From Edolisoma coerulescens (Eukaryota; Chordata; Aves; Passeriformes; Campephagidae), in contig VWZW01001241.1 in assembly GCA_013397115.1 (NCBI GenBank), forward strand, positions 212,328-276,327: DNA of 64,000 nt, in the 5' to 3' direction. The notes beneath the pieces are model-generated. The model ran no database searches and was not told where the DNA came from. It was given only the letters and a program-made list of their open reading frames with translations. Shown in pieces: positions 28,201 through 37,600 of the stretch; position 1 is the first letter of the stretch, and every line of letters begins with the position of its first letter. Both the position numbers and the translations under genes were made by a program.

Positions 28201-31200
28201 TTAAGTATTAATAAACATTTGGTATTTGTAAGAGCAAATTAGCAACTGATAGTATTGAACCCAATTGTGAAAGAACGAAGTGGGTTTTACAATGTAAAAG
28301 AACACTATGACTTTTTAACTGTAAAGTTATCCAGAAGAAGAACAGAAGCAAAACAGTAACAGGCAACAAGGGAAAAGGCTGACAAATGAAATATACAGTC
28401 TCTCAGTTAAAAGGCAGGTGAGTGGATATACCTACAAGCCATAAAAGCTGGCCTACTACATCAGAAATCAATTAAACTAGATGTGTTATCTACAATGAAA
28501 AAAAAAATCAGACCAAGTGCCTTTGTGACAATAGACCACTACAAATTAACTGTCTTGGAGAATTACTAAAAGTTTGAAATTTAAAAATGAAAGTCAGAGG
28601 AAGAGCCGTAAGGGTAATGCAATGTTGCCAATAAAGGCAATCACTTAAACATGATGAAAACTCTGTGGCTGCAGACATATACAGTGAGAAAAACATACTA
28701 CACAGCTCAATTTTTTTAAACCTGACAGATAAATATGGGACTACATAGCTCCCAAAAATCAAAAGGGACAGGAAAAAGTATGTGCCCTTTATTGAAACAA
28801 CAGAATGAAGCCCCCACAAAAGGAGTTACAATAGTTTTGATAACGTGTTATACACAATAAAATTGCTACTATATTTATGTTCAGTACTAAGCATGTTAAG
28901 GAAAGATGCCACAGCCAGTACTATTAACTGCAAGAAGATTCCTGGTGGGTTGGTATTTCAAAAGCAGCAAATTTCTCAATATTCAAGAAATGCTTGGAAT
29001 TCATGGAAAAATATTTCTTTTTATGCTTGCATGGAGAGAACACCAGTTAAATTGACATACAGCTTAACACAAAGAACCATAACCTTAGCTTACAAAGGAG
29101 ATGGAAGGAAAAGCATGACAAACTCCAGCAGAACTTTAACCCACTGCTAACAGAAGTCTGGCTTCATCTAGTTGACAACAAAGAACCAGAGCCACACAAA
29201 ACCAAAGTTGAAAGATGACTGAGCGAAACAAAACCTCGTTACTGAGCAACTCCAAAAACATTACACCTACCACCCCAGGGGAGGGCAAAGTCTGCATCCT
29301 TACCAATTGTCCACGAATCCAAGTTTTGTCTGTCTTCTAGTGTTTAAAATAGGAGATCCCTTTTTTTTCCAAAACCATGGAATAAAGGGCTGTTCTACAG
29401 TTCACTAGGTCATACTAATGGAAGGGATAGGAACTTCAGAAGTATGTCTCTGAGGGATATCACAGCTGAAGTACAAATTTTGCAATTACCTGGAACATTC
29501 AGTTTGGTGTCAACTGAGCACATTCTCAGCATGTTCCAATAACTCTGATTGAAACATCATCAGGTTAAGATGCTAAACTACAATACAGAGGAAAGCACTG
29601 GAAGACTGACACCTTGAAGGTTTACATATTTTAAATAGCAATGATGCTCCTCCCTCCCCTCAAGGAGAAGTGTTTATGACCTGGGACAGGAGACTTATGT
29701 TTTATGCTTCTTCAGATTTATGTGTTTGCTTTCCAGTTCTACTCTTAGTGAGTCTTTGAGGTCAGGGAAAACATGAAATGATAACTTATCCCTTTGAGAT
29801 AAAGGCATTATCCTGCACATTTGCCTGGTCATTTAAGAATAAGGATGGGAGGGACCACCTGTGACTTGGTAGCTTTGGCATCAGACTGACCTTTCATCCC
29901 ATCTTCAGTCATGTTGCAAACTCAAGTCTTTGTGGTCCACTGCCTGCTCCAGGTTTTAACCAGTAACATGGTTAACTTTCCTTCTACCACTCAACCTCTA
30001 AGCTTCGGACATCTTTAAGTATTTCCTATCAGCAATTCACAAACAGATGGCACCAGCCTGGGAGATGGATGACTGCCCCCAGCTGTCTGCCCCTCCCTGC
30101 TCAGCACAGAAATGGCTGAGCTGTTTGAAAAGCAGCTGCTGAACTAGTGACTCCTTCAGAATAGCCATCTGACAAACAGCCACCAATTCTAGCCCTTCTT
30201 GCAAAAAGGTGCTCCAAGCCAGGTGTTCCTGCACTGGAAGGGAGCACTGGACAGCTAAGGCAGTAATTCGTTTCTTCCAAGCTCTTACTGTCTCTCTTGT
30301 AATGTCAAAATAAGTATCATTTTGCAAGTTAATATTTTTTATTTCTCTGCTCTCAGTAATTTTGGGAGACCTGGTCTTTTTAGCATCTCCATGCAAATCT
30401 CACAAAGGTACTATCTTATTCCCTCTCCTTTCTCTAGATCAGTACTGAAGATGCCAGGAGATACCAAACATCTAATTCTGTGATAGTTTATTTAGTACAA
30501 ATGCTAGATATTATTGCTCCCACGGAAAAACATTGTTGGAAAACATAAGTGACAGATTTGTGATACTGTACCCCCACAGTGTTCTAGCAGGCAACACTCA
30601 TAAAATTATTCTGCAAGACTTTAGTGGTACCAGAAGGCACCAGAGCAGTAAGTGCCCCAGAATCAATGGTTCTAATGTCAACACAATGATTAGGAGAAAG
30701 GACAGCATTCCATATTAGACAAGACAGCTGCTTATGCCTTAAGCAGGTGGTCAGCAAAGCCTGCTGGAAAGGCTAGCGAGGGCTTGCACCCAGAGCATGC
30801 TGCAGCATGTGCTTACTCAGTCAGGATGCTGCCTCCATGCAGAAATGGAACGTGTCTAGTACGGAAAGAGATAATGAAAGGGAAGGCAGCAAAGGAATCG
30901 AGACACAGATTATCAGTGTACAGAGAAGAGCTTGGCTGACTTTGGTGTGAAGATGGAATCCTGTTCAGTCAGCAATCAGCAGAGTGTTGTCGAAAGAGCT
31001 GCAAACAAGCCGACTTTGAAGAGGCATGGAAACATGAGCGTGAGGCCTGTGTATAGGCTGAAACACACCTTTCTGTACAATTTTAAATGCATTTAAGCAA
31101 AACAGCACAAATTCTTTATATTGCCTCAATGCACTTCAGCTAAAAGCTGCCAACTTTAAACTGACAACAGGTTGCCTGACAAAAGGTGAGAAGCATATAA

Positions 31201-33820
31201 ATTGCACGCAGGAGAGATTCTGAGACCTGGAACATCTTGCCCAAAGGAGTAGTACCACACGAGCTGCTCCTCAGTGAGAAACAGTGAAATGGTGCCAGTT
31301 TTGTCAGGGAAAAGAGGCATATACAGCTCTCTGTAACACCTCACCCCTTGGTTCAGAGAGCTCTGTGCAAGTCGGTCAGAGTGTGGATAAATAACCATCC
31401 CTTCAGAGGCAGGGCCAGCTCCACATCGAGCTTGCCCTGTTCCACAAGCTGGCTTGTGAGTACTGAAGATGAAATCAGGGACTATATTTATTCTCCCTGC
31501 CCGGTCATATCTTTCTATAGATCCCAGACAGGGCCCCGCTTCCTTGGCCTGGATCCTGGAGACGAGTAAGCAAAGGAGGGCATAAATCAGTGCCTGGGTT
31601 CTGTCAGGAGGACACTGAACCAACCATCCACACTCGGAACAGGTGCACTGAAGGCAAGCCAGGACACTGTCCCATTTGGAGTACTGGGGGAGGGCTTGCA
31701 GAAAAGCTGTTCGTTTCTTCTCCCTGAGCCTATCCTAAACTTTTCACCCTGCAAGTGGGTTATTTACCTTCTGCAGTTCACCAGTCCAGTCAACTAGATG
31801 TGTTCCACTTAACACCAATCCATCCTAAGACAGGCCCAGCTAAGTCTCATTGGTTTCTGTAGCCCTCTGTACTTCACTTTTGCTCTCATTTCTTTTCCTG
31901 TCTTTCACCCTCTGCTCTGACACATTCACTCCGAAGCTGAAATATTTCAGGGACCGTGCAAAATGTTCAGTAAATTAATACAGTCTTAAAACACAACTGT
32001 AATTTTTCACCAGTAATTTTAAAAGTCACCTGTCATGAAAAGCAGTGCAGATATAGAGCAACAAGGAGCATGTCACTAGTTTGTGCTTAATAACCATGGG
32101 GTGGATTGTCAAGTAATATTTTAGTCTGAGTAACATTTTAAGCAAGCATTGGTCCCTAAAGAAGCAGTTTTACTTTAACCTCAGTCATGGCTGCTCATTC
32201 CCAATCTCTCTAAACATCCTCTCTCTAAACACCAGCACAAGCAGCTGGGCAGTATCCAAATTAAAGTACACTTTTTTTTCCCCTTTCTGACCGTGTTAGT
32301 TTTAAGCTGGATCAGTTGCCCGGTTGGTTCCATAGCACAACCACAAAAACGTCTGCGCCAGCACAGAGCAGGAATTGATGTCTGCCTAAGAATAGCCTAG
32401 ATTAGCCTCAGGGTGATCAGCCTTACCCAACCTGTATTGCTCTTCCCAGATACAATGATGTGTGTACCCAGTAAAACCATCCACTGCAGATAAGGCCATG
32501 CAAACAAGACCCCACCCACGCTCCCACAGTCAGAGCAATCTATTCCCTTGCTCAGGGAACAATGGCCTGATGGTTGGACAGAAAGCTGCAGAATGACTTG
32601 TGAAGTGCTCCGTAGGAAGCTCCGGGGCATGCACGGAGCATCCCATGATGGGGCCTGTGAAGACACGTGGATTCCACTGTATAGGAGAAAAAAAAAAAAG
32701 CAAGCACTGACTGGGTAGAAAGAAGGCTGCCTTCTGTAAGATCCTTGATAGTGTTCTGAGAAACTGTCCACCTTGGGACTTAAAACCAAATACTGGGCAT
32801 TCAGCCTTTGCTTTGCTTTTTTAGTCACAGAAGTACCAGGTGGCTTCTTGCAATACCCACCTAGGCAATCCAGGCCAGACCAGCTTTTGGTGAACAAAAT
32901 CAAAAGAGAAATTTTAACTGTGGAAAACGTCAAAAATCCAATTCAAAAGCATGTCTACCACATATAAAGTTGACTTCTGCTCAGCTGCAAGCCAGAGCTT
33001 CTCTGTATTCAGGAGTGGGTATCTAGTTAGCTAGATGAGAAGAACCCACAGGCGAAAGATATTTGTAACCAGGGCTATGAGAAGGCAAACAATGAAAAGG
33101 AGTACACGGAATTTTCTGCCCTTCTCAAGATCTGAAAAGTGTAGCTAGTAAACAAACTGTAGGTGTTTGCACACCAGCAGAGCCATTCAGGAGTTCAGGA
33201 GCTGAACTTCTGTCCTATAGCACCGGATATACAGACCATTACCCGTTCTTACCTCCAACAAGAACAGCGAAGACAGCAGCAAGAGATACCATGAAAGATA
33301 GGCTTTGTCTCATCATGAAGACATTAGATTATGTATATTTATATATAAAGATTAGTTCAGTAGCATGCTCAACTCTGAGATCTACCTTACTGATAGTCCC
33401 CTAAAAAAGATACCTATAACTCTGTCTCCTTTGTGAATGTCAAAATCTTCACACCGATTTTCCTAAATACAACTCGAGGCAACCAACGGCACCAGCCTGG
33501 GAAGACCTGAGAGAAGGGAATTCACTCAGAGCATCGCTGGGTGCACAGGGCAGGCCACCTGGAGCGCTGCGTTGTGCCCTCTGTCTCCCCTTACCGTACA
33601 TCTTGCCTTCGTCGGACAAGATAATCTTGCGCCGGCCGCATGGCGGGTAGATGGCTAGCGCTTCCTGGAAGCTCTGCTCGATGTCCGGACTCCACACGCC
33701 CTCGGCATCATTGTCGATGGGTTTGTCCAAGGCCTCGCTGCCCCCCGAGTCGTTGCTCCCCTCAGGGGAGGTGGGAGAACTCCACTCGTTGGAGGTAATG
33801 GTGCCAGCTAGAAACTCCAA
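1102..33820 (-). CDS. TEAD4: TEAD4, TEA-domain transcription factor 4 (C-terminus off the left edge)
   Basis: This is a nuclear transcription factor that binds MCAT elements through its TEA domain and recruits YAP/TAZ or VGLL co-activators through its C-terminal domain (family knowledge). Nine exons on the minus strand join in frame to 345 codons: 33820-33595, 17204-17140, 16478-16416, 12576-12442, 11619-11576, 10980-10925, 10162-10032, 9079-8906 and 1242-1102. The TEA domain spans about residues 36-114, including VSSHIQVLARRK of the DNA-recognition helix. A proline-rich linker covers about 140-215, and the start of the YAP-binding domain covers about 216-345. Key identifiers are SSKLWMLEFSAFLEQQQD and YNKHLFVHIGQSSPSY, which fit TEAD4 better than TEAD1 (TTKLRMVEFSAFLEQQRD, HIGHANHSYSD). 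The human protein is 434 residues, so about 89 residues in two exons are missing at the left edge. Translation probably begins at a UUG. Upstream TULP3 in tandem matches human synteny. Confidence 0.96.
1243..8905 (-). other. TEAD4: TEAD4 intron (7.7 kb)
   Basis: Intron between the 8,906-9,079 and 1,102-1,242 exons. It contains a MIR-like SINE remnant near 4,555-4,690. The short ORFs have no recognisable product. Confidence 0.88.
4555..4690 (-). repeat. Decayed MIR-like tRNA-derived SINE
   Basis: On the minus strand a tRNA-like B box, GGTTCGAGTCTC, is preceded by CATTTGCCAGACAGGAGCTG, the part where MIR elements carry the anticodon-arm region. It is followed by a tail ending in a CTATAAAGTGAAG segment where MIR has its 'ctgtaaaatgggg' stretch. 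The tRNA stems do not pair well, so this is a repeat, not a working tRNA. Identification by eye only. Confidence 0.45.
8906..9079 (-). CDS. TEAD4: TEAD4 exon, core of the YAP-binding domain
   Basis: A 174-base, phase 0-0 exon of 58 codons between acceptor CTTGCAG and donor GTAAGA. It begins YNKHLFVHIGQSSPSYNDPY, contains [20 protein letters not shown], and ends AFFLVKFW. QSSPSYNDPYLE distinguishes TEAD4 from the HANHSYSDPLLE of TEAD1. Confidence 0.97.
9080..10031 (-). other. TEAD4: TEAD4 intron (952 bp)
   Basis: Intron with a possible MIR or L2 remnant at about 9,575-9,650. Nothing else is recognised. Confidence 0.9.
9575..9650 (-). repeat. Possible MIR/L2 remnant
   Basis: The stretch cactttataggtggcaccat, then ggaaacacagtgatgcaaat and ttatcccagttgccccc, resembles the antisense MIR/L2 text 'cattttacagatgaggaaactgaggcacagag...cttgccc'. 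Resemblance by eye only. Confidence 0.35.
10032..10162 (-). CDS. TEAD4: TEAD4 exon, start of the YAP-binding domain
   Basis: A 131-base exon between acceptor GCTTAG and donor GTAAGA. It encodes FESPTGLSPSPSAPAWQGRR followed by VASSKLWMLEFSAFLEQQQD and QDT. SSKLWMLEFSAFLEQQ is the first strand of the immunoglobulin-like YAP/TAZ-binding domain. The proline-rich segment is about three residues shorter than in human. Confidence 0.95.
10163..10924 (-). other. TEAD4: TEAD4 intron (762 bp)
   Basis: Intron between two linker exons. It is AT-rich with a short poly(A) tract near 10,668. No gene or repeat family is recognised. Confidence 0.9.
10925..10980 (-). CDS. TEAD4: TEAD4 exon, proline-rich linker
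   Basis: A 56-base exon between acceptor CTGTAG and donor GTAGGT. It completes the aspartate codon and encodes VKPFSQQPYAVQPPLPLP, then the first base of a glycine codon. It matches human VKPFSQQTYAVQPPLPLPG with one substitution. Confidence 0.94.
10981..11575 (-). other. TEAD4: TEAD4 intron (595 bp)
   Basis: Intron between two linker exons. It has an AT-rich tract with tataatgtataaatgtatat near 11,264. Nothing else is recognised. Confidence 0.9.
11576..11619 (-). CDS. TEAD4: TEAD4 exon, short linker exon
   Basis: A 44-base exon encoding FWQGPLPGQAGSSQ plus two bases of an aspartate codon, between acceptor TTGCAG and donor GTAAGT. It aligns with human FWQGALPGQAGTSHD. Exons of this size in the TEAD linker are often alternatively spliced. 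Skipping this one alone would shift the frame, because its length is not a multiple of three. Confidence 0.93.
11620..12441 (-). other. TEAD4: TEAD4 intron (822 bp)
   Basis: Intron between the 12,442 and 11,619 exon boundaries. No repeat or gene is recognised. Confidence 0.9.
12442..12576 (-). CDS. TEAD4: TEAD4 exon, linker after the TEA domain
   Basis: A 135-base, phase 0-0 exon between acceptor CCATAG and donor GTGAGT, encoding 45 residues. It starts DQAAKDKAMQSMATMSSAQI and ends LPGLPRPAYPAVSG. The first 30 residues are close to human TEAD4. The end resembles the TEAD1 form (LGLPGIPRP) more than the shorter human TEAD4 form (ARGPGRPAVSG). Confidence 0.95.
12577..16415 (-). other. TEAD4: TEAD4 intron (3.8 kb)
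   Basis: Intron with poly(A) tracts (12,957, 13,580, 14,194), a GAT-type simple repeat (14,276-14,317) and a GC-richer patch (14,730-14,930). The ORFs on both strands of that patch have no recognised relatives. Confidence 0.88.
14276..14317 (+). repeat. Imperfect (GAT)n simple repeat
   Basis: Interrupted ataatgatgatggtgattat then gatggtgatgataatacc. Because its unit is three bases it keeps short ORFs open on both strands (Asp-rich on plus, Ile-rich on minus), which are not genes. Confidence 0.8.
16416..16478 (-). CDS. TEAD4: TEAD4 exon, DNA-recognition helix of the TEA domain
   Basis: A 63-base, phase 0-0 exon between acceptor AATGCAG and donor GTATGA. It encodes VSSHIQVLARRKAREIQAKL plus K. 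This contains the third TEA helix, which makes base contacts and carries the basic nuclear-localisation cluster. Confidence 0.96.
16479..17139 (-). other. TEAD4: TEAD4 intron (661 bp)
   Basis: Short intron inside the TEA domain coding region. A G-rich stretch at 16,581-16,608 (two copies of ggttgggggta) is the only notable element. Confidence 0.9.
17140..17204 (-). CDS. TEAD4: TEAD4 exon, middle of the TEA domain
   Basis: A 65-base exon bounded by acceptor TTCCAG and donor GTAAGT. It completes the split glycine codon and encodes RNELIARYIKLRTGKTRTRK plus Q, identical to vertebrate TEAD proteins. It ends in phase 0. It lies 16.4 kb downstream of the first coding exon. Confidence 0.96.
17480..18080 (+). 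mobile_element. CR1 LINE fragment (3' region, internally rearranged)
   Basis: It reads through landmarks of avian CR1 3' ends in order: atgagccagcaatgcaccct, tggagtactgagtccagttc, gagaggctgagagaactggg, gcccagtgataagacaagaa, caggctgcccagagaggttg and gagatcccttccaac. About 60 bases near 17,760-17,820 do not fit and include an AT-rich insertion, and a (CAAAA)n tract is at 17,896-17,919. The element is old and has no intact reading frame. Confidence 0.85.
17896..17919 (+). repeat. (AAAAC)n simple repeat
   Basis: About four units of aaaaac inside the CR1 fragment, at the place where the CR1 consensus has 'gaacatgagaaaaaact'. Probably slippage expansion within the element. Confidence 0.8.
19945..20300 (+). 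repeat. Purine-rich low-complexity block
   Basis: The plus strand is strongly A/G-rich, with ggagacat occurring three times (19,986, 20,023, 20,083) and several aggaga units. Because tta, cta and tca are scarce, all three minus frames stay open together, which makes overlapping hydrophobic ORFs. No repeat family is recognised. Confidence 0.5.
23345..23364 (-). repeat. G-run tract on the minus strand
   Basis: The plus strand has C runs of 3, 8 and 7 separated by single A. The minus strand is therefore G7-T-G8-T-G3 and could form a G-quadruplex, since the long runs can supply more than one tract. Confidence 0.6.
23649..23673 (+). repeat. G-run tract on the plus strand
   Basis: Runs of G of 3, 4, 6 and 4 separated by loops of 4, 1 and 3 bases (ggg aaaa gggg a gggggg aca gggg). 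This fits the G3+N1-7 quadruplex pattern. Confidence 0.6.
26200..26268 (+). mobile_element. CR1 3' tail fragment
   Basis: The segment gatgaggtgatttttgacgg, tctcccccagcact and ctgtgattctac resembles the CR1 3' end (gatgatctc...aggtctcttccaac...ctgtgattctg). It is short and diverged. Confidence 0.5.
27592..27619 (+). repeat. (CA)n-rich tract
   Basis: Interrupted ca/aca repeat, acacagacacacatgcacac then acacacca. Confidence 0.75.
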
Positions 33821-33849
33821 GGTGCCACGCGGAGGAGCAGACTCAGAAC
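33595..33849 (-). CDS. TEAD4: TEAD4 first coding exon, UUG start and N-terminal half of the TEA domain
   Basis: The exon lies between an acceptor (ATTGCAG) and a donor (GTAAGG), and coding begins at TTG, 33820-33818. It encodes LEFLAGTITSNEWSSPTSP, then an acidic Ser/Gly stretch, then DNDAEGVWSPDIEQSFQEAL and LSDEGKMY, the first helices of the TEA domain. It ends one base into a glycine codon (phase 1). There is no in-frame AUG before the TTG within the exon. The first internal AUG is in KMYG, deep in the TEA domain. Positions 33821-33849 are 5' UTR, and that 5' boundary is the least certain splice site in the gene. Confidence 0.92.
33818..33820 (-). promoter_or_regulatory. TEAD4: Non-AUG (UUG) initiation codon of TEAD4
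   Basis: The context reads GGCACC-TTG-G, with A at -3 and G at +4, a strong Kozak setting. The codon aligns with the UUG initiator reported for human TEAD4, whose protein starts with Met-Glu-Gly and is also 345 residues long up to the same exon boundary. No in-frame AUG could replace it without removing most of the TEA domain. Confidence 0.82.
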
Positions 33850-33919
33850 CTGCAATAGCAAGCACATCCCATCGGGCAGTTAGAAACTCTCCTTGCTAGG
33901 AAAATGGAGATACAAAAGC

Positions 33920-33950
33920 AAAAAAAGTAAAAAAAAAAAAAAAAAAAAAA
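33920..33950 (+). repeat. Poly(A) tract next to the first TEAD4 coding exon
   Basis: A6-gt-A23 about 70 bases upstream of the exon's acceptor. On the minus (sense) strand it is poly(T). Confidence 0.9.
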
Positions 33951-34429
33951 TCTCAGTTAGGAGGGGTTTTACTTCAAGTTTATCTTAAATGATAACTCAA
34001 CCAAGTGTTGGATTTTTATTTATGTTGAGATGAAAACCCTTTCTACAAATCCTGCTAAAACAGCCTGCTCCCATCTCTCTTTGGCTCATTAACTCTGTCA
34101 CTTCCCAGTTCTCCTCAGAGGAGTCTTCTTGTGTCTTTATCGCCTTTATTTCTTTCTCCCTGCACTGTCATTATCCGTGTAACTGTTATTTAACTTTCTG
34201 AAGCACACATAGAGGGATTCAGTCTGTGTGAAAGACTATGCAAAATAAAGCAGTGATGAATTGTCTAGTCATCACTGAGCACTGGGGTTGAAATTTTCTT
34301 AGATACTGTTTCACTGGATCAGAGTTAGTAGTTGGTGTCACTTCTAACACTGACATTTCTTCTCAAGGATCAGCTGTGCTTTTCAAAAGCCATTCCTGGA
34401 GCCAGACAGTTTAATGCAATGTCTTCCAA

Positions 34430-34610
34430 ATCCCAGCATCGTATCCTGGCAGGAGCAGAAGGCACCACGAGTACAGGGATGACAGCACTAGGCTGCAGGT
34501 CAAGCACCAAGGTGCTTAGCCCGTTGTTACTGCTCATCTTCAGAACGACCTTGGGCAAATTCCTTCAGTTCCCTCTGCCCCCTTATCACTTACTAGTCTC
34601 GGGCTATTAG
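34430..34610 (+). repeat. MIR-like SINE remnant
   Basis: The core gaccttgggcaaattccttc then agttccctctgcc (34,546-34,579) matches the MIR core text 'tgaccttgggcaagttacttaacctctctgtgcc'. It is preceded by ggtgcttagcccgttgttac, where the tRNA-derived part would lie. Read by eye and diverged. Confidence 0.5.
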
Positions 34611-37600
34611 ATTTGCCACTGGGCAGGGGCAGAAATTGGTTTCTTATTGAACCTAAGCTGGCAGCTGCTAGCTCTTGAAAACTACAATAAATTATAGTCT
34701 ACTTATAAATGCCTACAGGAGAGGCAGAAGCCTTTGGGTGGAGCTGCTGAAACACTCATTGAGAAATTGACTTCAGACCACACAGACACTTCCAGTCAAC
34801 CAGGCAGGAGATAAATGGCTTCTAAACACACAGATCATTCTTCTGCCTTAATCCCAAAGCTGTTTGTTTATCATTTTAATAGCTTTGTTATCTGGGCTAC
34901 AAAGAATGCTCACAAGCCAGCATTTGAGAATCCAGCCAGAGTTTAAAACTTCCCTCTCTATGACCACACTGAGCTGGGTAGCAAGAAAATCAGAATAAGG
35001 ACTTTTTTCCAAGAGCAACAGAATCATCAAACCTGCACTGAACATGAGAGTAAGGAGAGAGGTCTGACATGACAACTCTCTGACTCAGAAATATCACAGT
35101 GAAAATGTAAAGGGGAACAGAGGAGAAATTTGGGTGTGGTATTTGTCAAAAACTAGCTAGAAAAATAAATATATACAGTTATGCCATGCCCTAGTTGATA
35201 CAGGGGAAAAGCAGTCCATTAAACCTCAGAACTTGAAAAATTCAGGGCTCATGGCTCCAGAAGCTTTTCTGACGTAAACTTTTTTTAAGTCTTTAATTTC
35301 TTATGTCTTTGGATTTTGTGGTTTTAAAATGTCCTCCAAGACCATAATGATCAATTTATTTTTTTTTTAATAAAAGCTGAAATTTTTAAGGACTTTAACA
35401 TTTCAAAACCTGAAATTGCAAAGATTTGACAACACTGGCTCTCAGAAGGTTTTGTTGCTCCTTAACGACTTTAGACAGCAGCAGATACATATTTTACATC
35501 TCCAAAACCCACCAAAATCTAAGGAAACAAGTAAGACAATACTGTGCCTCTGACTAATTTCAATATAGACAATACAAATTAGACAAATAATTAGACACAG
35601 TGTACTGTGCAGCCTTTTAACAAACGGTTCACAAAGACATTTAGAAAACTCGGTATATGACTTATTTCCTGTGACAGTATTTGAAACACACAAATCACTG
35701 GCATGGTCTACCACTGCCCATCCATCCATTTCACCACCTACATGAGATTATTTCAATCCTCTTGATCCATGGTATACGGTTTCAGGGCTCTAATGAACAT
35801 GGAAAGAAATAATAAAATAGGAGGTGAGAAGGGCAGAAAGGGGAACTCACACTTGGCTTTTTACCACTGGGACAGACATCCCACGCACACTGTGAATGGC
35901 ACCAAGGCCAGCAATGTGACTTTAAGAGACCCTGAAACGAAGGGTCACAGTTGCTTCCCTCACCAAACATTGCCCCTTTCACTGACAGACGCTAATAAAA
36001 AATTACATGGGTATTCAAGAGATTGTCCTGCTGGGGAATCAGTGTAGAGGAGTAAGCTTCCACAGAGACACAGAGGAGACTCTGACAGGGAAGCAGAAGT
36101 TTATCTGTTCCAAATGTTCTTCCTTTCATATTTCCCCAAGCATCCCTAGTCCCTGGAGGCTGTCCAGACCTCCGTAGTTAATGCACATTAAAATCTCCAC
36201 AAACACAAGGCCCAGGCTGGTTTTAAGTTACGGTGACAAGCTGAGAAACGGAGGGCTCAGAAAGAAACCCAAGGTGTGACAGCAAGTGTACTCATCACAC
36301 CACCTGCCCTGGGAGCTGCAAATCTCACATGAGCCAGCAGGCTCCACACCAAGTGAAAACATGCTCCAACTGCTCAACTACAGGACTCCCAAAGCCACAG
36401 TCACTGGAAGCTACAGCTCTGCTGTCAAGCCAAATCCCCTAGCAATGCATACAGGCAAAGTCATCTCCTAGGGAATGAAGGACCATCATGACCATAAAAA
36501 GCATCTACTTTGAATCCAGTTATTTTCATCTCCTTAGTGTCCATGCTGACACAGGGGAATACCTAGCAGATGATTTCATCATGGCACACTCTTAAGTTGA
36601 AACTAAATAAATATATCTGAAGCATAACTCTCCTCCCCCCACCACATTCACACCCTAGGAACTGTTGCCTGATCATTTCATATTTTACATCTGCACTGAG
36701 TGCTTTTGGTGACGCCAGAAAATCGGGGTCCATTCTACTCCAAGCTTCCAAAAAAAGGGAGGAGAAAACAGGTCCTAACAGGTCAACTCTCCAGACTCGG
36801 GTCTCCAAACCTTAAAGGAAAGTTGTACTGACTTGAGCAGATGTCATTTGTACATTAAGGGAAGTCCACAAAGCAAGAGACAGAATATGTGAACCTTCTC
36901 TCACATTGGTGTAAATCAAGGGAGATGTGGAACATAACAGCAGTGACAAAAGAAATCATATAGATCTTGAAGTGACCGGACACATTTTTTATTTTATGCT
37001 TCTTACTTTTTGTGCCTTGCCCAGCAATGTTAGTTCTATCTCAAGCTACAGCTAGGTCAGCAGGAACTGAAATGTGCTATTCTGGCCAATCCCAACTTTT
37101 CTATACTTGGGGCCTGATTCTGCTTTCCTTTCTTGGTCCTGAAGCTATTCCTCACAGATGATGAAAAACAGGGAACCATACAGACTATAAAATCAAGGAT
37201 GTTTAGAGATTTCCAGCTAAAACCTCTGTAATTACTCAGATTACAGAGCATACCAGCAAAAATTGTACTTCTATTTGATAACTTCTGGAGAAATTCCATA
37301 CACTGAAATGGCCATGGAAATCCTTATAATTCTATGCCTCTAGATCAGTAAGATGCCAAAGGCTTAAAAGGCCTGCAAAGTTTCCTTAAATAATGTTGCT
37401 TAACTAGTAAGCTCCATGTGCAGTCCCAGGCAATACTATGTGCTCAGAAGCAATAGACAGTAATTCAGGGAGTCCTGGTTGAGTGCTATCTGATCTGTTG
37501 GTCTCTGCTTCGGCTGAACACTTTCAAGTGTTTCCTTCTGTTTCCTGCACTGTTGATCTCAACTCAGTGGTGGCCAAGATGACCACTCATTAAACTAAGC

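Larger units (their letters stand above)
17205..33594 (-). other. TEAD4: TEAD4 intron (16.4 kb)
   Basis: The longest intron in the window. It contains a CR1 fragment (17,480-18,080), a purine-rich block (19,945-20,300), two G-run sites (23,345 and 23,649), a CR1 tail (26,200-26,268) and a CA tract (27,592-27,619). The ORFs here, up to 178 codons, have no recognisable product. Confidence 0.85.

Noticed and set aside
31156..31623. A 155-codon minus-strand ORF
   Set aside because: It has no recognised domain, is not flanked by convincing splice sites, and lies in the middle of a TEAD4 intron. Probably open by chance.
32397..32933. A 178-codon minus-strand ORF
   Set aside because: It includes a poly-Phe run from a poly(A) tract and shows no recognisable domain. 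It lies within a TEAD4 intron.
1102..33849. Assignment of the TEA-domain gene to TEAD1 or TEAD3
   Set aside because: SSKLWMLEFSAFLEQQQD, HIGQSSPSY, DPYLEAVDIRQ and the UUG-type start fit TEAD4. TEAD1 has TTKLRMVEFSAFLEQQRD and an AUU start.
33863..33865. An apparent upstream in-frame start just before the first TEAD4 coding exon
   Set aside because: The codon is GTG, not ATG, and it lies on the intron side of the ATTGCAG acceptor, so it is unlikely to be in the mature transcript.
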